64,000 nt of DNA, from positions 1 through 64,000 of the forward strand of contig NZ_JACDTY010000006.1 in the NCBI RefSeq assembly GCF_013520985.1, read 5' to 3'. A program made the position numbers and the translations under genes. The stretch comes from Mesorhizobium neociceri. Lineage in GTDB: Bacteria > Pseudomonadota > Alphaproteobacteria > Rhizobiales > Rhizobiaceae. The notes under the pieces are model-generated. The model saw only the letters and a list, made by a program, of their open reading frames with translations, ran no database searches and was not told where the DNA came from. How positions within the stretch are numbered: position 1 is the stretch's first letter; every line of letters starts with the position of its first letter. Positions 27,523 to 36,979 of this stretch are shown piece by piece.

Positions 27523-28442
27523 TCCTCTGCTGCGGCGAAGCCCTGATCGACATGCTGCCGCGCACCACCACGCAGGGCGAGCCGGCCTTTGCGCCCTATG
27601 TCGGCGGCGCGGTGTTCAACACGGCGATCGCGCTTGGCCGCCTCGGCGCGCCGGCCGGCTTCTTTTCCGGCCTGTCGTCGGATCTGTTCGGCGGCCAGTT
27701 CCGCGAGGCGCTGGGCGCAAGCAAGGTCAGTTCCACCTATGCCCACACCTCCCCTCGACCCACCACGCTCGCGTTCGTACGGCTGACCAACGGCCAGGCG
27801 ACCTACACTTTCTATGACGAGAACACCGCCGGGCGCATGCTGACGACAGAGGATCTGCCGGAACTCGGCGCCGAGATCGAAGCCATGCTGTTCGGCGCCA
27901 TCAGCCTGATTTCGGATCCGGCGGGCGCGGCTTACGAGGAATTCATGAAGCGCGAGCACCAGCGCCGCGTCATGATGCTCGATCCCAACATCCGGCCGAA
28001 CTTCATCCCCGACAAGGCCAAGCATCTCCGCCGCATCCGCTCGATGATGGCGATGGCCGATATCGTCAAACTGTCGGATGAGGATCTGCACTGGTTCGGC
28101 GAGGCCGGCTCGCATGAGGACGTCATCCGCAACTGGCTGGACCGCGGGCCAAAGCTGATCGTCGTCACCCATGGCAGCGAAGGCGCCGTCGGCTACAGCC
28201 GCGAGCATAAGGTCACAGTGATGCCGCAGAAGGTGGAGGTGGTCGACACGGTCGGCGCCGGCGACACTTTCAATGCCGGCATTCTTGCCTCGTTGCACGA
28301 ACAGGGTCTGCTCACCAAGGCTGATATCGGCGGCCTTTCCGAGGACGCAATCCGCCAGGCGCTGGCGCTCGGCGCCAAGGCGGCGGCAGTGACCGTGTCG
28401 CGGGCCGGCGCCAATCCGCCCTGGCGGCATGAAATCGCCTGA
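27519..28442 (+). CDS. Fructokinase, PfkB family
   Basis: A 307-residue PfkB sugar kinase. The N-terminus MILCCGEALIDMLPR and the PYVGGAVFNTAIALGRLG block bind sugar, and the C-terminal VDTVGAGDTFNAGIL has the catalytic Asp and anion hole. Fructose to fructose 6-phosphate is the likely reaction because the gene is coupled to a ROK regulator and lies opposite an FrcBCA-like importer; ribokinase-type alternatives cannot be ruled out. In Sinorhizobium the frc kinase gene follows the importer, whereas here it follows the regulator. Confidence 0.85.
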   Translation: MILCCGEALIDMLPRTTTQGEPAFAPYVGGAVFNTAIALGRLGAPAGFFSGLSSDLFGGQFREALGASKVSSTYAHTSPRPTTLAFVRLTNGQATYTFYDENTAGRMLTTEDLPELGAEIEAMLFGAISLISDPAGAAYEEFMKREHQRRVMMLDPNIRPNFIPDKAKHLRRIRSMMAMADIVKLSDEDLHWFGEAGSHEDVIRNWLDRGPKLIVVTHGSEGAVGYSREHKVTVMPQKVEVVDTVGAGDTFNAGILASLHEQGLLTKADIGGLSEDAIRQALALGAKAAAVTVSRAGANPPWRHEIA

Positions 28443-28446
28443 TCGA

Positions 28447-28514
28447 CGCGCCTTCCGGCCAGTAGCCGCCACGAGAGCCGATCACTTTATGTTTCCGCGA
28501 GCCGGAAAGGCGCG
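28447..28514 (+). terminator. Weak inverted repeat after fructokinase gene
   Basis: CGCGCCTTCCGGC just after the stop codon and GCCGGAAAGGCGCG 41 bases later are complementary except for one bulged base. A short AT stretch (ATAAATTA) follows. It may be a 3' end structure for the regulator-kinase operon. I see no gene in the rest of 28443-28736. Confidence 0.35.
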
Positions 28515-28736
28515 ATAAATTAGCCGCGTCACGTCCCGGAAAGCCCGGATTTCCGGCATCTTGCTGCAGTGCGGCAAAAACCTGTGGTAACAGGCTGCGA
28601 CACCTCGGCCACCGGCCGCCTGGCCCGGCCGGCTTTCTCGACCGGCCCAACTCTGGTACCAGCGGGCCGGTTAAGTTGTTGTTTCTGCGCGTATCGTTAT
28701 CTCCCGGACCGCGCGCATTACCGTTTTGAGGCCGAC

Positions 28737-29879
28737 ATGCAGTTCATCGATCTTGGCGCGCAGCGCGAACGTATCCGCGACCGGCTGAAGGCCGCCATCG
28801 ACAATGTCGTCGAGGAAGGCCGCTACATCCTCGGGCCGCAGGTCACCGAATTCGAAAACAAGCTCGCCGCCTATATCGGCACCAAGCATGTCGTGGCCTG
28901 TGCCAACGGCACCGACGCGCTGCTTTTGCCGCTGTTTGCCGCCGGCATCGGTCCGGGCGACGCGGTGTTCGTGCCGAGCTTCACCTTCGCCGCAACGGCG
29001 GAAGTGGTGGCGTTGGCAAAGGCCGAACCGGTGTTCGTCGATGTCGACGCCGAGACCTACAACATCGATATCGCCAGCCTCGAGGCGGCGATCGCGATGA
29101 TCAAGAAGGAAGGCCGGCTGAAGCCGAAGGCGATCATTCCGGTCGATTTGTTCGGGCTCGCCGCCGACTACGAGGCGATCATGGCAATTGCCAAGCGCGA
29201 AGGGCTGCTGGTGATCGAGGATGCGGCGCAGTCTATCGGCGGCTCGGCTGACGGCAAGATGTGCGGCGCCTTCGGCCATGTCGGCTCGACCAGCTTCTAT
29301 CCGGCGAAGCCTCTGGGCTGCTACGGCGATGGCGGCGCCATGTTCACCAATGACGACGCTCTGGCCGACCAGCTTCGCTCGTTTGCCTTCCACGGCAAGG
29401 GCGAGACGCAGTACGACAATGTCCGCGTCGGCATCAATTCACGCCTCGACACGATCCAGGCGGCGATCCTGATCGAGAAGCTCGCCATCCTCGAAGACGA
29501 GATGGTCGCCCGCCAGGTGGTTGCAGACCGTTACGCAGCGGGCCTCGGCGACATCGTCAAGGCGTCGCGCAATCTGGGCGGTGGCCGCTCGGCCTGGGCG
29601 CAGTATGCCATCGAGACGCCGAAGCGCGACGGCTTGCGGGCGCATCTGACCGAAAAGAAGATCCCGTCGGTGATCTACTATGTGAAGCCGCTGCACGAGC
29701 AGGTCGCTTACAAGAACTATCCGCGCACGCCGACGGGCCTTACGGTTTCGGAAGAGCTGCCGAAGCGGATCCTGTGCCTGCCGATGCATCCCTATCTCAG
29801 CGAAGCCGACCAGGACCGCATCATCGAAACGATCCGCAATTATATTGGGTCGAACTCGGCGCACGTGGCGGCGGCTTAA
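28737..29879 (+). CDS. DegT/DnrJ/EryC1/StrS-family PLP aminotransferase
   Basis: A 380-residue fold-type I sugar aminotransferase. MQFIDLGAQ is the usual N-terminus; IEDAAQSIGG has the PLP-ring Asp (162) and SFYPAKPLG the Schiff-base Lys (191); GYNSRLDTIQAA appears here as GINSRLDTIQAA. Such enzymes aminate keto-sugar nucleotides for LPS or antibiotic sugars. The ATG at 28737 has GAGG upstream; a frame from 28569 lacks homology. It stands alone, 5 kb from the polysaccharide genes, with palindromes on its 3' side. The sugar substrate cannot be told. Confidence 0.9.
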   Translation: MQFIDLGAQRERIRDRLKAAIDNVVEEGRYILGPQVTEFENKLAAYIGTKHVVACANGTDALLLPLFAAGIGPGDAVFVPSFTFAATAEVVALAKAEPVFVDVDAETYNIDIASLEAAIAMIKKEGRLKPKAIIPVDLFGLAADYEAIMAIAKREGLLVIEDAAQSIGGSADGKMCGAFGHVGSTSFYPAKPLGCYGDGGAMFTNDDALADQLRSFAFHGKGETQYDNVRVGINSRLDTIQAAILIEKLAILEDEMVARQVVADRYAAGLGDIVKASRNLGGGRSAWAQYAIETPKRDGLRAHLTEKKIPSVIYYVKPLHEQVAYKNYPRTPTGLTVSEELPKRILCLPMHPYLSEADQDRIIETIRNYIGSNSAHVAAA

Positions 29880-29902
29880 CACTGCAGGGTCAGCGCGAAG
29901 CA

Positions 29903-30055
29903 CCCCCCTCTGCCCTGCCGGGCATCTCCCCCTCAAGGGGGGAGATTGGCAGCTTCTTGCACCTCGCTCATTCCTGCGACGAAGATTGGCGAAAGCCGAG
30001 ATGACATCCAATCTCCCCCCTTGAGGGGGAGATGTCCGGCAGGACAGAGGGGGGC
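29903..30055. repeat. Large palindromic element between aminotransferase and cysQ
   Basis: About 47 bases at 29903-29949 and 30008-30055 are reverse complements with two or three mismatches. The arms contain CCTGCCGG and CTCCCCCTCAAGGGGGGAG. Between them lies a short spacer with AGATTGGCGAAAGCCGAG. It sits at the convergent gene ends and could act as a bidirectional 3' structure. Confidence 0.8.
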
Positions 30056-30082
30056 CGTGAAGGATCTCAGCCCCGGCAGGCT

Positions 30083-30919
30083 TCAAGCCGCTTCCGCCGC
30101 TTTCCCGCTGGCAATAAAATGCGGGTTGGCGAAATCTTCGTCGTCGCTCTGCTTGCGCTTGCCATAGGCCAGCGGCTCACCGTCCAGCGTGCGCGTCATG
30201 CCGCCGGCGGCGCGCAACACGGCGTCACCGGCAGCCGTGTCCCATTCCATGGTGCGGCCGAAGCGCGGGTAGATGTCGGCTTCGGCGGCGGCGAGCAGGC
30301 AGAACTTCAGCGATGAGCCGACCGAGACGATCTCGGCGGCGCCTAGGTCCCTGATGAAGGCTTCGGTCTCCGGCGTGTTGTGCGAGCGGCTGGCAACGAC
30401 GGCCAGCGGCGTCACCGCCGTCCTGACCGAAATCCGCCGGCGGCCGACAATGCGGAAATCGTCGTCGACTTCGATTGCTTCCGCCCTGCCCGGCCGTCCC
30501 GAAAAGAAGCGACCGCTGCAGGGTGCGAAGACGACGCCGACTTCCGGCACGCCGTGGCGGATGAGCGCGATGTTGACGGTGAAATCAGTCCTGCGGTTGA
30601 CGAACTCCTTGGTGCCGTCGAGCGGATCGATCAGGAAGAAGGCGCCATCGAGATCGGGCGGCACGATGCCGGCGGCGACCTCTTCCTCGGCGACGCAGGG
30701 GATGTCGGGAAAGGCCGTACGCAGGCCGGCAAGGATGATCGTCTCGCTCTCGCGGTCGGCTTCCGTCACCGGCGAGGAGTCTGACTTGCTGTCGACCGCG
30801 CAGCCGACCTTGAAGACTCGCATCACCTCGCGCCCGGCTTCGAGCGCCAGGCGCTCGAACAGGCCAAGCATCACCTCGTCGTCAGATGCCGCCGCCGGCT
30901 TCGTATTGGTCTTCAGCAA
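30083..30919 (-). CDS. cysQ: 3'(2'),5'-bisphosphate nucleotidase CysQ
   Basis: A protein of up to 278 residues of the inositol monophosphatase superfamily. The metal motifs are [18 protein letters not shown] and, near the C-terminus, [16 protein letters not shown]. CysQ converts 3'-phosphoadenosine 5'-phosphate (PAP), the by-product of sulfotransferases and PAPS reductase, to AMP. The longest frame begins with TTG at 30919 and overlaps cysNC by 38 bases; an ATG at 30871 with GAGG close upstream avoids the overlap. It closes the cysD-cysNC-cysQ operon. Confidence 0.9.
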   Translation of the reverse strand: MLKTNTKPAAASDDEVMLGLFERLALEAGREVMRVFKVGCAVDSKSDSSPVTEADRESETIILAGLRTAFPDIPCVAEEEVAAGIVPPDLDGAFFLIDPLDGTKEFVNRRTDFTVNIALIRHGVPEVGVVFAPCSGRFFSGRPGRAEAIEVDDDFRIVGRRRISVRTAVTPLAVVASRSHNTPETEAFIRDLGAAEIVSVGSSLKFCLLAAAEADIYPRFGRTMEWDTAAGDAVLRAAGGMTRTLDGEPLAYGKRKQSDDEDFANPHFIASGKAAEAA

Positions 30920-32819
30920 TGTCGCGCTCGTTCAGCCAGTGTTCCAGAGCCTCTACCATCTCCTCAGCCGTCTTGCCGAGTGTCTTAAGATGGATTTCCG
31001 GTTTTTCCGGGGCTTCATACGGTGAATCGACGCCGGTGAAGTTTTTGATCTCGCCATTCAGCGCCCGCGCGTAAAGGCCTTTGGGGTCGCGCCTTGCGCA
31101 TTCTTCGAACGGTGTATCGACGAACACTTCGACGAATTCACCGTCGGCCATCAACTCCCTGGCCATGCGCCGCTCGGCGCTGAACGGCGAGATGAAGGAG
31201 ACAATGACGATCAGCCCGGCATCGGCCATCAGCTTGGCGACTTCGGCGACGCGGCGGATGTTTTCGACGCGGTCTGCATCGGTGAAGCCGAGATCGCGGT
31301 TGAGGCCGTGGCGGACATTGTCGCCATCCAGAATGTAGGTGTGGCGCCCGGAGGCGAACAGCTTCTTCTCGAGCAGGTTGGCGATGGTCGACTTGCCCGA
31401 GCCGGAAAGCCCGGTGAACCAGAACACGGCCGGGCGCTGGCCCTTCAGGTCGGAGCGGCCGCGCTTGCCGACATCGAGCGACTGCCAGTGGATGTTTTCG
31501 GCGCGACGCAGCGTATGCAGGATCATGCCAGCGCCGACGGTGGCGTTGGTGATGCGGTCGATCAGGATGAAGGCGCCGGTGGTGCGGTTGTCGGCGAAGG
31601 TGTCGAAGGCGATCGGCGCCCGGGTCGAGATGTTGCAAATGCCGACTTCGTTCATGTCGAGCGACTTTGCCGCCTCGCGGGCGAAATCGTTGACGTTGAC
31701 GCGGTATTTCAGGTCGGTGACCGTTGCGCTCGTCTGGTCGGTCTCGGTGCGCAGGATGTAGGAGCGGCCCGGCAACAGCGCTGCCTCGTCGAACCAGACG
31801 ATGTTGGCGGCGAACTGATCGGCGACCTGCGGCCGTGCCGCAGGCGACACCAGCATGTTGCCTCTGGAGACCTCGACCTCGTCATCGAGCACAAGGGTGA
31901 TGGCCTGGCCGGCGACGGCCTGGGTGAGATCGCCGCCGTGCGCGACGATGCGCTTTACCCGCGAGGCCTTGCCGGATTTGGCGACGACCACCTCGTCGCC
32001 CTGCGCGACCTGGCCGGAGGCGATCGTGCCGGCAAAGCCGCGGAAGTCGAGATTGGGCCGGTTGACATACTGCACCGGAAACCGGAACGGCAGTTCGACC
32101 GCGGCCTCGTCAACCGAGACGGTTTCGAGATGCTCGATCAGAGTCGGGCCTGAATACCACGCCGTCTTGTCGGAGCGGCTGGTGACATTGTCGCCGTAGC
32201 GGGCCGACATCGGGATCGGGGCGATCGTCTGGAAGCCGAGCTCGTGCGAGAACTGGCGGTAATCCTCGACGATGCGGTCGAACACCGCCTGGTCGAAATC
32301 GACGAGGTCGATCTTGTTGACGGCAAGCACGATGTGGCGAATGCCGAGCAGCGAGGCGATGATCGAATGGCGCCTGGTCTGGCGCAGCACGCCCTGGCGC
32401 GCATCGATCAGCACGATGGCGAGATCGGCGGTCGAAGCGCCGGTCGCCATGTTGCGGGTGTATTGTTCGTGGCCAGGTGTGTCGGCGACGATGAATTTGC
32501 GCTTTGGCGTGGCAAAGAAGCGATAGGCGACGTCGATGGTGATGCCCTGCTCGCGCTCGGCCTCGAGGCCGTCGACCAAAAGCGCGAAGTCGATGTCGTC
32601 GCCGGTGGTGCCGTGCTTGCGGGAATCGCGTTCGAGTGCCGCGAGCTGATCCTCGAAGATCTGCTTGGTGTCGGACAGAAGGCGGCCGATCAGCGTCGAC
32701 TTGCCGTCGTCGACCGAGCCACAGGTGAGGAAGCGCAGCAGCGACTTCTTCTCCTGCGCCGCCATGTATTCACGGATGCCATCGGTGGGGGCGAGGCTCT
32801 TGGCCAGGATGTGGCGCAT
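30882..32819 (-). CDS. cysNC: Bifunctional sulfate adenylyltransferase subunit 1 / APS kinase
   Basis: A 645-residue fusion. The CysN part (to about residue 450) is an EF-Tu-like GTPase: GSVDDGKST (residues 34-42), [12 protein letters not shown] and NKIDLVDF. The C-terminal CysC part has Walker [20 protein letters not shown] and the [21 protein letters not shown] lid, split here as [10 protein letters not shown] and [11 protein letters not shown]. With CysD it makes APS and then PAPS. The fused layout is that of rhizobial NodQ/CysNC. It begins two bases after cysD. Confidence 0.95.
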   Translation of the reverse strand: MRHILAKSLAPTDGIREYMAAQEKKSLLRFLTCGSVDDGKSTLIGRLLSDTKQIFEDQLAALERDSRKHGTTGDDIDFALLVDGLEAEREQGITIDVAYRFFATPKRKFIVADTPGHEQYTRNMATGASTADLAIVLIDARQGVLRQTRRHSIIASLLGIRHIVLAVNKIDLVDFDQAVFDRIVEDYRQFSHELGFQTIAPIPMSARYGDNVTSRSDKTAWYSGPTLIEHLETVSVDEAAVELPFRFPVQYVNRPNLDFRGFAGTIASGQVAQGDEVVVAKSGKASRVKRIVAHGGDLTQAVAGQAITLVLDDEVEVSRGNMLVSPAARPQVADQFAANIVWFDEAALLPGRSYILRTETDQTSATVTDLKYRVNVNDFAREAAKSLDMNEVGICNISTRAPIAFDTFADNRTTGAFILIDRITNATVGAGMILHTLRRAENIHWQSLDVGKRGRSDLKGQRPAVFWFTGLSGSGKSTIANLLEKKLFASGRHTYILDGDNVRHGLNRDLGFTDADRVENIRRVAEVAKLMADAGLIVIVSFISPFSAERRMARELMADGEFVEVFVDTPFEECARRDPKGLYARALNGEIKNFTGVDSPYEAPEKPEIHLKTLGKTAEEMVEALEHWLNERDIAEDQYEAGGGI

Positions 32820-32821
32820 GC

Positions 32822-33727
32822 TCAGAAATACCCCTCGCGCTTCTTTTTTTCCATGGAGCCGGCTTCATCACGGTCGATGAGGCGGCCCTGGCGCTCGGAG
32901 GTGCGCGCCGTCAGCATCTCGCCGACAATGGCTTCGAGTGTGTCGGCGTCGGATTCAATGGCGCCGGTCAGCGGATAGCAGCCGAGCGTGCGGAAGCGCA
33001 CCAGGCGGCTCTCCACCGTCTCTCCGGGGCGCAATTGCATGCGGTCGTCATCCTTCATGATCAGCATGCCGTCGCGTTCGACTACCGGCCGCTCCTTGGC
33101 GAAGTAGAGCGGAACGATCGGGATGTTTTCCTGCAGAATGTATTGCCAGATGTCGAGCTCGGTCCAGTTCGACAGCGGAAAGACGCGGATCGATTCACCC
33201 GGCGCGATGCGGGTGTTGAAGATCTTCCACATTTCCGGCCGCTGGTTCTTCGGGTCCCAGACATGCTGGGCGTTGCGGAAGGAAAAGATGCGCTCCTTGG
33301 CGCGCGACTTCTCCTCATCGCGCCGCGCACCGCCAAAGGCGGCGTCAAAGCCGTATTTGTCGAGCGCCTGGCGCAGCGCCACCGTCTTCATCACATGGGT
33401 GTGGGTGTTCGAGCCGTGGTCGAAGGGGTTGATGCCGTCGCGCACACCGTCTTCGTTGACGTGGACCAGGAGGTCGAAGCCGAGTTTCTGCGCCATCTGG
33501 TCGCGAAAGGCGATCATCTCGCGGAACTTCCAGGTGGTGTCGACATGCAGGAAGGGGAAAGGCGGCTTGGCCGGGTAAAAGGCCTTCATCGCCAGATGCA
33601 TCAGCACGGAGGAATCCTTGCCGACGGAATAGAGCATCACCGGCTTGGAGAAGGAGGCAGCAACCTCACGGAAGATGTGGATGGATTCGGCCTCGAGCCG
33701 CTGCAGGTGCGTAAGTGCAATGTTCAT
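32822..33727 (-). CDS. cysD: Sulfate adenylyltransferase subunit 2
   Basis: A 301-residue PP-loop ATP sulfurylase subunit that joins sulfate and ATP to APS with CysN. The PP-loop is [12 protein letters not shown] (about residues 34-45), followed by [12 protein letters not shown] and the [12 protein letters not shown] signature. The ATG at 33727 begins at the conserved [18 protein letters not shown]; a longer frame to 33766 is not supported. The ribosome site is weak. It is the first gene of the sulfate activation operon. Confidence 0.95.
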   Translation of the reverse strand: MNIALTHLQRLEAESIHIFREVAASFSKPVMLYSVGKDSSVLMHLAMKAFYPAKPPFPFLHVDTTWKFREMIAFRDQMAQKLGFDLLVHVNEDGVRDGINPFDHGSNTHTHVMKTVALRQALDKYGFDAAFGGARRDEEKSRAKERIFSFRNAQHVWDPKNQRPEMWKIFNTRIAPGESIRVFPLSNWTELDIWQYILQENIPIVPLYFAKERPVVERDGMLIMKDDDRMQLRPGETVESRLVRFRTLGCYPLTGAIESDADTLEAIVGEMLTARTSERQGRLIDRDEAGSMEKKKREGYF

Positions 33728-34199
33728 GGACTGTGAGCGTTCTCTCGTGCCATCCAGACCTTGCATCAGATGGATCGGGCGTCCTTCTCAGCCACCCGGT
33801 TCAAGCTTCTCTGCTGGACATTATTTGGTTCGTGCCGGCGTTTTAGCAGATCGCCACCTGATATAACAACGCTGGAAAGGCCGGCGGCTAGGCCGATCGG
33901 GAACGAATTTTCCATGAAAAACCCAAAATCCGGAAAATCCTGCCCAGTGTGCCGATAGCCCTCGAAGGCCGGGAAAAATCTTGCCTGAACCCAGGGAAAG
34001 CGGCCGGTCCGGTGGATACTTCCGCTGTGCGATGCGGCCACGCCACCGATTTCGACGGCTGCAAGATCGCGCCGCACTATCGAAAACCGGACCCAGCCGC
34101 TATACCGGCTCCTGAACCCGCGCCGGGCGGAATGCTGCAAAAGCCCCGCCAAAACACCGTCCGTCGCCAAGCGACCCCAGCGCATTGTGAACCAGAGCA
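33728..34199. other. Divergent 472-bp intergenic region without a supported gene
   Basis: This stretch separates cysD from the O-antigen ligase gene and must hold both promoters. It contains a T-rich segment near 33815-33850 and GGCCGGCGGCTAGGCC near 33879, a small imperfect stem. Short open frames on both strands have no protein-like composition. No operator could be defined. Confidence 0.5.
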
Positions 34200-35483
34200 T
34201 TGACCCCGATTTCCACCATCAAGCAGCACGTCTCGCCCGCACGGATCAACATCACCTTCTCCATCCTCTGCTTCTTTTGCCCGCCTGTGCTGGGATCGAC
34301 GGTCAGCTTTGTGTTCAATGGCGGCGGCCTGTGGTCGGTGTTTCTGCTTGCGCTGAAAAGACGGCGTTTCAACATCGACCGGCCGATGGTCGCGATGACG
34401 GTGGCGATCTATGCCTATTGCGCAGCCAGCGTCCTCGCCTCCATCGTCAACAATTCGATCGCCAGGGATGCGCCGCATCTGGCAGGGCTGATCACCTTCC
34501 TGTTTTTCCCCGTCTCATACGCGACGTGGAGCATTACCGAGAAAACCACGCTGACGCGCATCGTCGTGCTGGCGAGCGCCGCCGCTTGTTTTGGCGCCCT
34601 GCTGCTGGCGATCATGCAATATTACTGGCTGGGCATGCGGGCCGAAGGCGGCGCCGGCAATGCGATCGTGTTCGCGACCGTCGCCTGTCTCAGCGTGATG
34701 ATGTGCCTGGCAGGCGCCCTGGCGGGCATCGAAAAGAACAAGGCCCTGCTCGCCTGCGCCACACTGGCCGGTGCGGTCGCCATTCTCTATTCGGGGTCGC
34801 GGATCATCTGGCTGGCGATGCTGGTGGCCGGCATCGCCGTCCTGCTGATCAACCGTCGCAAGCTCAACAACAGAAACGCCATTCGCCTTTTGCTGATTGC
34901 GGGCGCGACCGGCATCGTCATCGCTGTCGTCGGCCTCCCCATCATTTCCGAGCGCGCGGCCTTCCTGTTCAGCGACTGGGATGCGCTCGCCACGAAGGGT
35001 GACCACACAACCGCGCTCGGCTTGCGCGCAGCACTTTGGCAGATCGGCCTCCGCGCCTTCCTTGACATGCCGATTTTCGGTCACGGCATTGCTGCAAGCC
35101 GTGACCTGATAAAGGATGGATTCCACAATCAGTTCAACATGCCGTCCGTGGGCTTCAGCCATTTCCACAATGGCTTCCTCACCGCATTGGTGCAGGCGGG
35201 GCTGCTTGGCGCCATAGCCTTGGCGGCTATTTTCGTCGTTGCCGCAAGAAATGCGGCCGTCGTGCTGCGCACCAGCACCGATACGATCGAGCGGTTTGGC
35301 GCCACGATGATTGTCGTTACCGTGATCACCTATCTCATCGGCGGCCTGACCGGCATCCTGGTCGGCCACGACATCCTCGATTCGACGTTGATGGTGTTCC
35401 TTGTGTCCGGGACCTATCTTGCATCGGGCCGGCAACAGGCGTTGCCGGAACCGGCCTCGACGCCGCAGGCAAGCCAGCCGTGA
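34200..35483 (+). CDS. O-antigen ligase/polymerase family membrane protein
   Basis: A 427-residue protein with about ten to twelve hydrophobic helices. The large periplasmic loop near residues 270-330 contains FGHGIAASRDLI and FSHFHNGFLTALVQAGLLG; the H-N-x-x-L pattern with upstream Arg/His is typical of the WaaL/Wzy (Wzy_C) family. It either ligates polymer to lipid A-core or polymerises repeat units. It starts with TTG and no strong ribosome site, so the start is uncertain. It overlaps the next gene by four bases (GTGA). No Wzx flippase gene is in the window. Confidence 0.85.
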   Translation: MTPISTIKQHVSPARINITFSILCFFCPPVLGSTVSFVFNGGGLWSVFLLALKRRRFNIDRPMVAMTVAIYAYCAASVLASIVNNSIARDAPHLAGLITFLFFPVSYATWSITEKTTLTRIVVLASAAACFGALLLAIMQYYWLGMRAEGGAGNAIVFATVACLSVMMCLAGALAGIEKNKALLACATLAGAVAILYSGSRIIWLAMLVAGIAVLLINRRKLNNRNAIRLLLIAGATGIVIAVVGLPIISERAAFLFSDWDALATKGDHTTALGLRAALWQIGLRAFLDMPIFGHGIAASRDLIKDGFHNQFNMPSVGFSHFHNGFLTALVQAGLLGAIALAAIFVVAARNAAVVLRTSTDTIERFGATMIVVTVITYLIGGLTGILVGHDILDSTLMVFLVSGTYLASGRQQALPEPASTPQASQP

Positions 35484-36418
35484 AAGTGCTGGTCACAGGC
35501 GCGACGGGTTTCATCGGCAGGCAGGTCGTCAACCAGCTTGGCGAAGCCGGGTTCGAAGTACGCATGGCATCGCGTCGCCCACAACAGGTCGATCCCGCGA
35601 GCGATGCCGTGCTGTTGCCGGACTTCGACGCGCCGGCCCAGGCATTCCAGGCGCTGATGCGAGATGTCACCCATGTCGTCCACTGTGCGGCTCTCAACAA
35701 TGACCGCAAGGCAAGCGAGGCCGACTTCCTGGCCGCCAACGCGACACTGACCGCACAGCTGGCGCACGCGGCCGCCTGGCGGACAAGCGGGCGTTTCATC
35801 TATCTGTCATCGATCCGGGCGGTTGCCGGTCCCCGTTTCAGCGGAATGATCAGCGAGGTGACACCCCCTGCCCCGCAATGCGCCTATGGGCGCTCGAAAC
35901 GCGAAGGCGAGATCAGGACGCTGGAAGCCTATGCGTCCAGGCCCACCGACGCCACGGCGCTGCGCCTGCCGCCGGTTTATGGCGAAGGCATGAAGGGAAA
36001 CCTGGCGACGCTGATGCGTCTGGCCGACACCACGATCCCGCTGCCAGTTTCCGCCTTGCCCGGCGTGCGTTCGCTGATGTCGTCCGAAACCGCGGCGGCG
36101 ACGGTGCTGCACCTGCTGCATCGTTCGCAGCCGCTTGCCCCCGTCTATGTCGCCTGCGACGCCCCCCCTCTACCGATCGGCGCGATCATCGGTGCTTTCC
36201 GGCGGGGTTTCGGGCGGCCACGAAGGCTGTTTGCCATCCCCGCCAGCCTGCTGCGGGCTGCTGCGACCGCGCTCGGCAAAGGCAGTTTGTGGGAGAACAT
36301 GACGGCGACGCAGATATGCGATCCGTCCCTGCTGGTTTCCGAAGGCTGGGTGCCGCAAGCCGACGCGCTGGAGCGTCTGGTCGAAACAGCACGGCGCAGC
36401 CGGTCGGGCGCAGCTTAG
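35480..36418 (+). CDS. NAD-dependent sugar-nucleotide epimerase/reductase
   Basis: A 312-residue extended short-chain dehydrogenase. The N-terminal VLVTGATGFIGRQVV binds NAD(P); the catalytic pair is in YGRSKREGE (Y-x3-K) with YLSSIRA upstream. Proteins of this type next to a 4,6-dehydratase and an initiating sugar-phosphate transferase act as UDP-4-keto-QuiNAc reductases (WreQ/WbpV type), but UDP-glucose 4-epimerase activity is an alternative. The GTG start overlaps the ligase stop. Confidence 0.85.
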   Translation: MKVLVTGATGFIGRQVVNQLGEAGFEVRMASRRPQQVDPASDAVLLPDFDAPAQAFQALMRDVTHVVHCAALNNDRKASEADFLAANATLTAQLAHAAAWRTSGRFIYLSSIRAVAGPRFSGMISEVTPPAPQCAYGRSKREGEIRTLEAYASRPTDATALRLPPVYGEGMKGNLATLMRLADTTIPLPVSALPGVRSLMSSETAAATVLHLLHRSQPLAPVYVACDAPPLPIGAIIGAFRRGFGRPRRLFAIPASLLRAAATALGKGSLWENMTATQICDPSLLVSEGWVPQADALERLVETARRSRSGAA

Positions 36419-36428
36419 CCCTGCCAGC

Positions 36429-36968
36429 CTAGAAAATCGTGCCTGTGAGAATGCGGATATCGAGGCCGATCGAGGCCGTCCTCAGATATTCGGCATCGGT
36501 CTCAGCGCAGAGCTTCGGATCCGACATGTCGATGCCTTTCATCTGCGCAAGCCCGGTAATGCCCGGAAGCGCCGCAAGCACACCCAATTGCCTGCGGCGT
36601 TCGATCAATTCCGTTTGGGTGGGCAGGCACGGCCGTGGCCCGACCAGGCTCATCTCGCCCACCAGCACATTCCACAGCTGCGGCAGCTCGTCGATCTTGA
36701 ATTTTCGCAACACCGCGCCGGCGGCAGTGACGGAATTTGCCGGCGCCTGATGCGAGGGCAGAGACGGCGTTCCGACAACCATCGTTCGCAGCTTATGGCA
36801 GGCAAACAGCACGCCATTCTGGCCGACCCGGGTTTGCGAAAACAATGCGGGTCCAGGCGACGATAGCCTGATTGCCAGCATGGCAAGCAGGATAAAAGGC
36901 GACGCCAACGGCAAGAGAACCGCCGCCACGACGAGGTCGAAAGCTCGCTTGGGTCCCCTCATGGCCAT
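36429..36968 (-). CDS. Initiating sugar-phosphate transferase (WbaP/WreU-like)
   Basis: A 179-residue protein of the bacterial sugar transferase family in its minimal form. KRAFDLVVAAVLLPLASPF is the membrane or re-entrant helix, followed by FSQTRVGQNG, FACHKLRTMV, FKIDELPQLWNVLVGEMSLV and GPRPCLP. These proteins place the first sugar 1-phosphate on undecaprenyl phosphate. With the dehydratase and reductase encoded nearby, QuiNAc-1-phosphate is the likely substrate, by analogy with WreU of Rhizobium etli. The start ATG at 36968 is 12 bases after the GT2 stop; an ATG at 36962 is also possible. Confidence 0.9.
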   Translation of the reverse strand: MAMRGPKRAFDLVVAAVLLPLASPFILLAMLAIRLSSPGPALFSQTRVGQNGVLFACHKLRTMVVGTPSLPSHQAPANSVTAAGAVLRKFKIDELPQLWNVLVGEMSLVGPRPCLPTQTELIERRRQLGVLAALPGITGLAQMKGIDMSDPKLCAETDAEYLRTASIGLDIRILTGTIF

Positions 36969-36979
36969 CCCAGCATGCT

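Noticed and set aside
33766..34203. Open frames on both strands between cysD and the O-antigen ligase gene
   Set aside because: No domain, no ribosome site, biased composition; treated as promoter region.
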